In this document: positions 59,540-64,000 of the stretch, one piece after another
Numbering within the stretch: the stretch's first letter is position 1
How the letters are laid out: the number at the start of each line of letters is the position of its first letter
DNA from: Arthrobacter rhizosphaerae
GTDB lineage: Bacteria; Actinomycetota; Actinomycetes; Actinomycetales; Micrococcaceae
Length of the DNA: 64,000 nt
Direction of reading: 5' to 3'
Assembly (NCBI RefSeq): GCF_023062595.1
Contig: NZ_JALLAN010000019.1
Location: forward strand, 29,269 to 93,268
Made by a program: the position numbers and the translations under genes
The notes under the pieces: generated by a model
What the model was told of the DNA's origin: nothing
What the model saw: the letters and a program-made list of their open reading frames with translations, nothing else
Databases searched by the model: none

Positions 59540-59788
59540 TCAGTCTGCAGCGACCTCGCGGGTCTCCCCAAAGGGAACTGAGTCGCAAAGCGCCACGGTG
59601 TAGCGGTGAGGGCTGTGCCGCGTGACCAGTACACCTGCCGTGCCTGCAACGACGGCGCTCGGCAGAAGCGCGGCTTCCGCGTCTGAAAGAAGGTTGTGAA
59701 GCTGTTCTGCGTCGCCGACGAGCACCTCAACACGGTTGCTCGCCCGGCGGGAAACGCGAGGCTTCATTCGGCCGGTTGAATGCATCAC
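59540..59788 (-). CDS. Small protein A2 of a duplicated two-gene module
   Basis: An 82-residue protein of unknown function, homologous to the protein at 53862-54095 (GVLVTRHSPHRYTVAL then DSVPFGET). The N-terminus is basic (RMKPRVSRRASNRVEV), so nucleic-acid binding is possible. Its GTG start overlaps the stop of the B2 gene by 4 bases (GTGA), so the pair is translationally coupled. Confidence 0.68.
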   Translation of the reverse strand: MMHSTGRMKPRVSRRASNRVEVLVGDAEQLHNLLSDAEAALLPSAVVAGTAGVLVTRHSPHRYTVALCDSVPFGETREVAAD

Positions 59789-60129
59789 GATCCCGGCTCC
59801 TCACGGGTGATCACGACGGCATCAGCCACGCACAACATTTTGCGGCCCATGCCATCGTCGGGCCAGATCCAAACAATCGAGCCGTCATGCATGACGTCGT
59901 CGATTATGCCGGCGCCCTTGAAGCCATCTGCTTCAAACAGCACCTTGGTACCAACGGAAAAGCCGTGCGGCTGATCTTTCCTTGCTGCAGCATTGGCAGC
60001 TGGGGCTTCATCAAGCTTTCTGACTTCCGGAACCGGCCGTACCTCATCTTTTATCGGCTTGGGCGGCGTCGTCCGCACCAGGCCTCGCCTGACGCGCTTG
60101 GTCTTTGAGAGGGAGGAATGAATTGACAT
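59785..60129 (-). CDS. Small protein B2 of a duplicated two-gene module
   Basis: A 114-residue protein. The first ~55 residues are basic and Pro/Lys/Arg-rich (TKRVRRGLVRTTPPKPIKDE), likely disordered. The C-terminal part (FSVGTKVLFEADGFKGAGII, IVWIWPDDGMG, CVADAVVITRE) aligns with protein B1 at 54225-54461 and looks like a small beta-barrel. ATG 60129 has GAGGT 6 bases upstream. It is followed by A2 with a 4-base overlap, and preceded by a dyad at 60282-60293. Confidence 0.68.
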   Translation of the reverse strand: MSIHSSLSKTKRVRRGLVRTTPPKPIKDEVRPVPEVRKLDEAPAANAAARKDQPHGFSVGTKVLFEADGFKGAGIIDDVMHDGSIVWIWPDDGMGRKMLCVADAVVITREEPGS

Positions 60130-60281
60130 TGAATTACCTCGTGTACTGGGGAGTCGGGGAGAGCTGGGGTAAAGGGGGTGCGCCAACCGGCGGATAACCG
60201 GCTGCGACAGGACGCGGGACTCGCTCTTCGCACCAGGACTGGGGTCTCCAGCCGGAGCAACTTCTTGACTCCATCGTATCA

Positions 60282-60293
60282 ATTGTCAACAAT
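60282..60293. promoter_or_regulatory. Dyad related to the 59396-59425 operator
   Basis: ATTGTCAACAAT is followed by CTAC, as in the 59413-59429 half (ATTGTTGAACAATCTAC). Looser arms ATCGTA/TACGAT flank it (60273-60278 and 60295-60300). It lies 153 bases before the B2 start. The rest of the 450-base gap 60130-60581 holds no supported gene. Confidence 0.4.
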
Positions 60294-60581
60294 CTACGAT
60301 AGACCGGAGCGGTGGTTATTTGGTAGCGCCCCTTCTGAACGAACACTGCAGCCTCAGGCCCACCCGTCATCAGGCCCGGGAATCACGCGCCACAGCCAGC
60401 TCAACCGGCCATTGAAGCCGCCATGGGAAGCAGCCATTTTGGAGCAACCAGCGAGGGTCTGGCATCAAAGCCCAAGCGGGAGTAGCGTCGGTTGAAGAAT
60501 GCGTCGAGCAGGTCCAGCAGCAGGATCCCCGGCAGGTGGGGGCGAAAGTTCGCTGGTGCCAGTCTGTTGAAGGAGCCTGGG

Positions 60582-62738
60582 ATGGCTGGATGGAATGCTG
60601 ACACGGCGGCTGGCCCACTGGGGGCCACGGTCACTTTGGTAGAGGGATCTTCCTTCTGCATCTCGCTGCCAAACGGAGACATTTTTCCGGAGCATCCCCA
60701 TGGCGCGTTCTTCCTCGACACCCGTATCCTGTCCGGCTGGCGCCTCACAGTAAACGGCCAGGCCATTGAACCTTTGGCTGCGGAGACGAAGGAGCCATAC
60801 CGGGCGCTGCTTGCCGGCCGGATTCCCCGCGCGGACGGGTACGCCGACAGCCCGCTCATTGTGGAGCGGCTGCGCGAAGTGGGCGCCGGCATCCAGGAGC
60901 AGGTCACAGTTCGCAACTACTCGGTGGAACCCGCTGAATGCCTGATGAGGGTTGAGGTTGAGGCAGATTTTGCCGACCTTTTTGAGGTGAAAGAGGCGCG
61001 GATCCAGCGGCGTTGGAAAGAAACCCGGGAGGTCGAGGGAGATACTCTGTCTATCCGCTCTGTCTGGCAGGACATCCGGAAGGGCATTCTGGTCCAGGCT
61101 CCTGGAGCCGAGGTCACTCCGGAAGGTTTGGCCTACCGGGTAACCGTGGCACCGCACGGGCAGTGGAGCACAGTCCTCACAGTGGTACCCAGCAGCGAGG
61201 CAGCGAGCCCTCCCCCGCCGTCGTTCGTTCATACCGACTCCGAAGGGCTGTCCCCCCGGGACCTGAGGCGGAAGGAGTGGGTGGAGAAGATCCCCGAACT
61301 TCACATGACCAACCGCTCTATTGAACGGACCCTGCGGCGCAGCTACGACGATCTGGGCGCCCTCCGCATCGAGGATCCGAACCATCCCGAGCGTGTAGTG
61401 GTGGCAGCCGGCGCCCCCTGGTTCATGACGCTGTTTGGCCGTGACTCCCTTTGGGCCTCGATTATGGCCACGGCCGTTGATCCCTCCCTGGCCCTGGGCA
61501 CGCTGCAAACGCTGGCAGACCGGCAGGGCAGCGTGGTGGATCCCATGAGCGAGGAAGAGCCGGGGAAGATCCTTCACGAGGTCCGGCTCGATGTCTCCAG
61601 CGGTTTGTCCCTGGGTGGCAAGTCCGTCTACTACGGAAGTGTGGACGCCACGCCACTGTTCGTCATTGTGATCGGAGTGATCAGCCGGTGGGGATTCGCC
61701 CCCGACACCATCGCCGCCCTTCTGCCTCACGCCGACCGTGCGCTCGAGTGGATGGCTGACTACGGGGACAAGGACGGCGACGGCTTCGTCGAGTACCAGC
61801 GCCTCAACCCCCAGGGGCTGATCAACCAGGGGTGGAAGGACTCCTGGGACGGCATCAACTTTGCCAACGGCAAGATGGCCGAGGGGCCAATCGCGCTCTG
61901 TGAGGTGCAGGCCTATGTCTACGACGCTTATATGGCGCGTTCGTGGCTGGCGTACGACGCCGGCGACGTGACCTTCGCGGCCGAACTCGCCGAAAAGGCG
62001 GCACAGTTCAAAAAGCGGTTCAACGAGCAATTCTGGATGCCGGACCGGGGATACTACGCCGTCGCCCTCGATGGCAAGAAGCGCCAGGTCGATGCCTGCG
62101 CTTCCAATATGGGGCACTGCCTCTGGCACGGCATCGTGGATGAGGACAAGGCGCCGCTCGTGGTGGAGCGGCTGATGTCCCCGGAAATGTTCAGCGGCTG
62201 GGGCATCCGGACATTGGCGAGCGACATGGGCGCTTACAACCCGGCGAGCTACCATAACGGCTCTGTCTGGCCGCACGACAACGCCATCATCCAGGCGGGC
62301 CTGTTGCGGTACGGTTTTGTGGCAGAGGCACAGCGGATCTCCACTGCCCTGCTGGAGGCCGCCGACTATTCAGACGGCCGCTTGCCTGAGCTGTTCTGTG
62401 GCTTCAGCCGGGAGCAGTTCGCCGAACCCGTGCCCTATCCTACTGCCTGCTCCCCTCAAGCCTGGGCAGCTACAACACCGATTCAACTGGTGACGAGCCT
62501 GATGGGATACGACGCCCACGTTTCCCGCGGCGGAGTGTGGCTGGATCCTGTAATTCCGGAATCCTATGGCGACCTCCACATCACCAATGCGCCCATGGCC
62601 GGTGGCCGCATCACCATCGACATCGCCAATTCCGTGCCAATAGTCCAGAACCTGCCGGACGGAATGGTGTTCCACCAAGGGCACCGGCCTTGGATGGCCG
62701 AACTTGTGGAGCAGGAAGGGCTGCGCCGAAAGGCTTGA
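60582..62738 (+). CDS. Amylo-alpha-1,6-glucosidase / glycogen-debranching-like (alpha/alpha)6-barrel enzyme
   Basis: A 718-residue cytosolic glycoside hydrolase-like protein. The N-terminal beta domain (about 15-230; GDIFPEHPHGAFFLDTRILS, LFEVKEARIQRRW) is followed by an (alpha/alpha)6 barrel. Its features are APWFMTLFGRDSLWASIM, GSVDATPLFVIVIGVIS, DSWDGINFANGKMAEGPIAL and HNGSVWPHDNAIIQAGLLR. These contain the acid residues typical of the GH15/GH63-like families. It probably acts on glucans or glucosylated compounds. ATG 60582 has AAGGAG 6 bases upstream. It lies convergent to the 2-hydroxyacid dehydrogenase gene. Confidence 0.85.
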   Translation: MAGWNADTAAGPLGATVTLVEGSSFCISLPNGDIFPEHPHGAFFLDTRILSGWRLTVNGQAIEPLAAETKEPYRALLAGRIPRADGYADSPLIVERLREVGAGIQEQVTVRNYSVEPAECLMRVEVEADFADLFEVKEARIQRRWKETREVEGDTLSIRSVWQDIRKGILVQAPGAEVTPEGLAYRVTVAPHGQWSTVLTVVPSSEAASPPPPSFVHTDSEGLSPRDLRRKEWVEKIPELHMTNRSIERTLRRSYDDLGALRIEDPNHPERVVVAAGAPWFMTLFGRDSLWASIMATAVDPSLALGTLQTLADRQGSVVDPMSEEEPGKILHEVRLDVSSGLSLGGKSVYYGSVDATPLFVIVIGVISRWGFAPDTIAALLPHADRALEWMADYGDKDGDGFVEYQRLNPQGLINQGWKDSWDGINFANGKMAEGPIALCEVQAYVYDAYMARSWLAYDAGDVTFAAELAEKAAQFKKRFNEQFWMPDRGYYAVALDGKKRQVDACASNMGHCLWHGIVDEDKAPLVVERLMSPEMFSGWGIRTLASDMGAYNPASYHNGSVWPHDNAIIQAGLLRYGFVAEAQRISTALLEAADYSDGRLPELFCGFSREQFAEPVPYPTACSPQAWAATTPIQLVTSLMGYDAHVSRGGVWLDPVIPESYGDLHITNAPMAGGRITIDIANSVPIVQNLPDGMVFHQGHRPWMAELVEQEGLRRKA

Positions 62739-62757
62739 CTTCCTGCAGGAGCTCAAG

Positions 62758-63741
62758 TCAGGGTGCGGGGACGAATCCGAGTTGTTTGTCGACGATGTTT
62801 TCGAGTGGTTCGCCGTTGCAGAAGCGTTTGAGGTTGTCGACGAAGAGTTGGCCGAGGTCGTCGAGGTAGTCTTCGGTGTCGCCGCTCATGTGTGGGGTGA
62901 TGATGGTGTTGTCCATGGCCCAGAGCGGGTGTCCGGCGGGGAGTGGTTCGGGGTCGACGACGTCGAGTGCGGCGCCGGCGATCGAGCCGGTGGCCAGTGC
63001 GTGGGTGAGGGCGTTGGTGTCTACGAGTTGGCCGCGGCCTACGTTGATGAGCCGGGCTGATGGTTTCATGGCTGCGAGTACTCCGGCGTTTATGAGGCCT
63101 GTGGTGTCGGCGGTCAGGGGCGCGGCGAGGACGAGGTAGTCGTAGTCTCCTGCGACGTTGGCGAGGTCCCGGGAGGAGTGGATGACGTCGAAGTCCGCGT
63201 CTCCGGGTCGGGTTGTCCGGCCGGCGCCGCTGACGTTCATGCCGACGGCGTGGAACAGGCGGGCGATTTCGCGGCCGATGGAGCCGGTGCCGACCACGAG
63301 GGCGCTCTGGCCGTGGATTTTGCGGGTGATGCGGTGCTGCCAGCGTTGTTCCTGCTGGAGCCGGAAGGATCCGTGGGAGTCTTTGGCCATGTCCAGGACG
63401 AAGCCGAGGGCGAATTCGGCGATGGCACGGCTGAGCACGCCGCGGGAGTTGGTGTAGATAACGTTGCTGTGGATGAGGTCGTCGAAGAGGAGCTGGCTGA
63501 CGCCGGCGGCGGAGACGTGGATCCATTCCAGGGTGGACGCGGCGGCCCAGTTCTCCTTGAGCGCGGGTGAGAAGGAGTGCCACTGGTAGAGCACGTCCGC
63601 GCCGTCCATGGCCTCGGCGAGTCCGTCGGCTTTGGTGAGCCGGACCTCTGCGAGTTCCTGGACCTCGGCGATGCGTGGCGGGAGCGCTTCGCGGTAGAGG
63701 GCGGCGACGACGGGCCGCCTGGCCCCGGTTCCGGGTGTCAT
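62758..63741 (-). CDS. D-2-hydroxyacid dehydrogenase
   Basis: A 327-residue NAD(P)-dependent reductase of 2-oxo acids, or oxidase of D-2-hydroxyacids. It has the Rossmann motif VVGTGSIGREIARLFHAVG, the catalytic Arg in INVGRGQLVDTNAL, Glu in DVVDPEPLPAGHP and His in ITPHMSGDTEDY. The short substrate domain is normal. Its ATG overlaps the stop of the upstream gene, an isopropylmalate/tartrate-dehydrogenase type, by 4 bases. The pair is probably one catabolic operon acting on a hydroxyacid such as tartrate (inference). The third base of most codons is G or C throughout, so open frames exist on all other frames. Confidence 0.92.
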   Translation of the reverse strand: MTPGTGARRPVVAALYREALPPRIAEVQELAEVRLTKADGLAEAMDGADVLYQWHSFSPALKENWAAASTLEWIHVSAAGVSQLLFDDLIHSNVIYTNSRGVLSRAIAEFALGFVLDMAKDSHGSFRLQQEQRWQHRITRKIHGQSALVVGTGSIGREIARLFHAVGMNVSGAGRTTRPGDADFDVIHSSRDLANVAGDYDYLVLAAPLTADTTGLINAGVLAAMKPSARLINVGRGQLVDTNALTHALATGSIAGAALDVVDPEPLPAGHPLWAMDNTIITPHMSGDTEDYLDDLGQLFVDNLKRFCNGEPLENIVDKQLGFVPAP

Positions 63742-64000
63742 GCTGTGGCCGGGGTGAGGGCGTCGATGGCGGTCAGGATGGCTTGGGTGAATTCTGTGGT
63801 GGTCGCGGTCCCGCCGATATCGCGGGTGCCGTGGCCTTCGCGCAGGGCTGATTCGAACGCTTTTTGGAGGTGTGCTGCGGCGTCGGGGTGGCCGAGGTGT
63901 TCGAGCATCATCGCCCCTGACCAGATCTGCCCGACCGGGTTGGCGAGGTTCTTGCCGGCGATGTCGGGGGCGGAGCCGTGGACTGGTTCGAACAGGGAGG
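63738..64000 (-). CDS. Isocitrate/isopropylmalate/tartrate-dehydrogenase family protein, C-terminus only
   Basis: The last 86 residues of a metal- and NAD-dependent decarboxylating dehydrogenase. The visible SLFEPVHGSAPDIAGKNLAN and NPVGQIWSGAMMLEHLGHP are the conserved NAD-binding C-terminal motif, and GHGTRDIGGTATTTEF precedes the stop. The rest lies beyond the right edge. The stop overlaps the start of the D-2-hydroxyacid dehydrogenase by 4 bases. From family and context it could be tartrate dehydrogenase/decarboxylase; 3-isopropylmalate dehydrogenase (leuB) is an alternative. Confidence 0.85.
   Translation of the reverse strand, partial: SLFEPVHGSAPDIAGKNLANPVGQIWSGAMMLEHLGHPDAAAHLQKAFESALREGHGTRDIGGTATTTEFTQAILTAIDALTPATA

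Noticed and set aside
59785..60282. Longer version of protein B2 starting at 60282
   Set aside because: The extra 51 codons cross the dyad and promoter-like region and lack coding character, while ATG 60129 has a good ribosome site.
60465..62276. 603-codon open frame on the minus strand opposite the glucosidase-like gene
   Set aside because: Shadow of the enzyme gene. No ribosome site, and a His/Val/Arg-rich composition with no domain.
62753..63583. 276-codon Arg/Pro/His-rich frame overlapping the 2-hydroxyacid dehydrogenase
   Set aside because: Shifted-frame shadow. Its composition (long Arg/His runs) is not that of a real protein.
1..64000. CRISPR array
   Set aside because: No regularly spaced direct repeats of 20-40 bases were seen anywhere, and no cas-like gene is present.

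Overview
The window is high-GC DNA with actinobacterial gene content: PucR, IclR and LacI regulators, an AmaP/Asp23 operon, a rifampicin monooxygenase and many lipoproteins. The proteins resemble those of soil Micrococcaceae (Arthrobacter, Paenarthrobacter, Pseudarthrobacter). That placement comes from recalled protein similarity, not from a search. Most of the window reads as chromosomal catabolism and transport. I see no integrase, transposase, phage gene or CRISPR array.

Region by region. 1-1.9 kb: a cut-off aldehyde dehydrogenase behind a MarR regulator with a strong dyad upstream. 2.0-7.6 kb: a creatine locus, with a PucR regulator divergent from an NCS1 permease, a CE4/PuuE-like deacetylase and creatinase. 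7.6-12.7 kb: a ragged accessory stretch with a SnoaL-like gene, two decayed genes (ArsR-rhodanese and SRPBCC), a rifampicin monooxygenase with a rifamycin-associated element upstream, and a DinB protein. 12.8-15.3 kb: a cupin-XRE regulator divergent from a thioredoxin-reductase-like enzyme, then a CPBP-like membrane protein. 15.3-19.7 kb: a tightly overlapped valine-degradation operon (mmsA, 3-hydroxyisobutyryl-CoA hydrolase, mmsB, enoyl-CoA hydratase). 20-21.7 kb: exonuclease III and a conserved hypothetical protein. 21.7-26.4 kb: a LacI-regulated sugar ABC importer. 26.5-28.8 kb: an AmaP/Asp23-type envelope-stress operon. 29.9-30.3 kb: tRNA-Glu, tRNA-Asp and tRNA-Phe with an intrinsic terminator.

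30.5-43.2 kb holds housekeeping and envelope genes: a DMT transporter, a minimal zincin, a cation-diffusion facilitator (CDF), an NlpC/P60 hydrolase, a phosphotransferase, a LolA-like/ABC exporter operon, a tandem universal stress protein, a short FAD protein, CopC and an AzgA-type purine permease. 43.3-44.3 kb is hutG. 44.3-49.8 kb is a D-apionate-lactonase-family protein divergent from a second sugar ABC importer. 49.9-53.7 kb holds a Na+/H+ antiporter, an SGNH hydrolase and an unusual pair of single-lobe binding lipoprotein and CDF transporter. 54.6-59 kb is hutH-hutU with an IclR regulator. 60.6-64 kb holds an amylo-alpha-1,6-glucosidase-like enzyme, then a D-2-hydroxyacid dehydrogenase coupled to a cut-off isopropylmalate/tartrate-dehydrogenase-type gene.

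The best candidates for something new are these. (a) Two copies of a two-gene module of small uncharacterised proteins lie at 53.9-54.5 and 59.5-60.1 kb, the second under striking palindromic operators. (b) The CE4 enzyme next to creatinase may be a non-classical creatininase. (c) The single-lobe binding protein is translationally coupled to a CDF transporter. (d) A rifamycin-associated element precedes rox. (e) A 66-base REP-like palindrome lies at the end of the IclR gene, and an 11-mer is shared by the hutU and iclR promoters.
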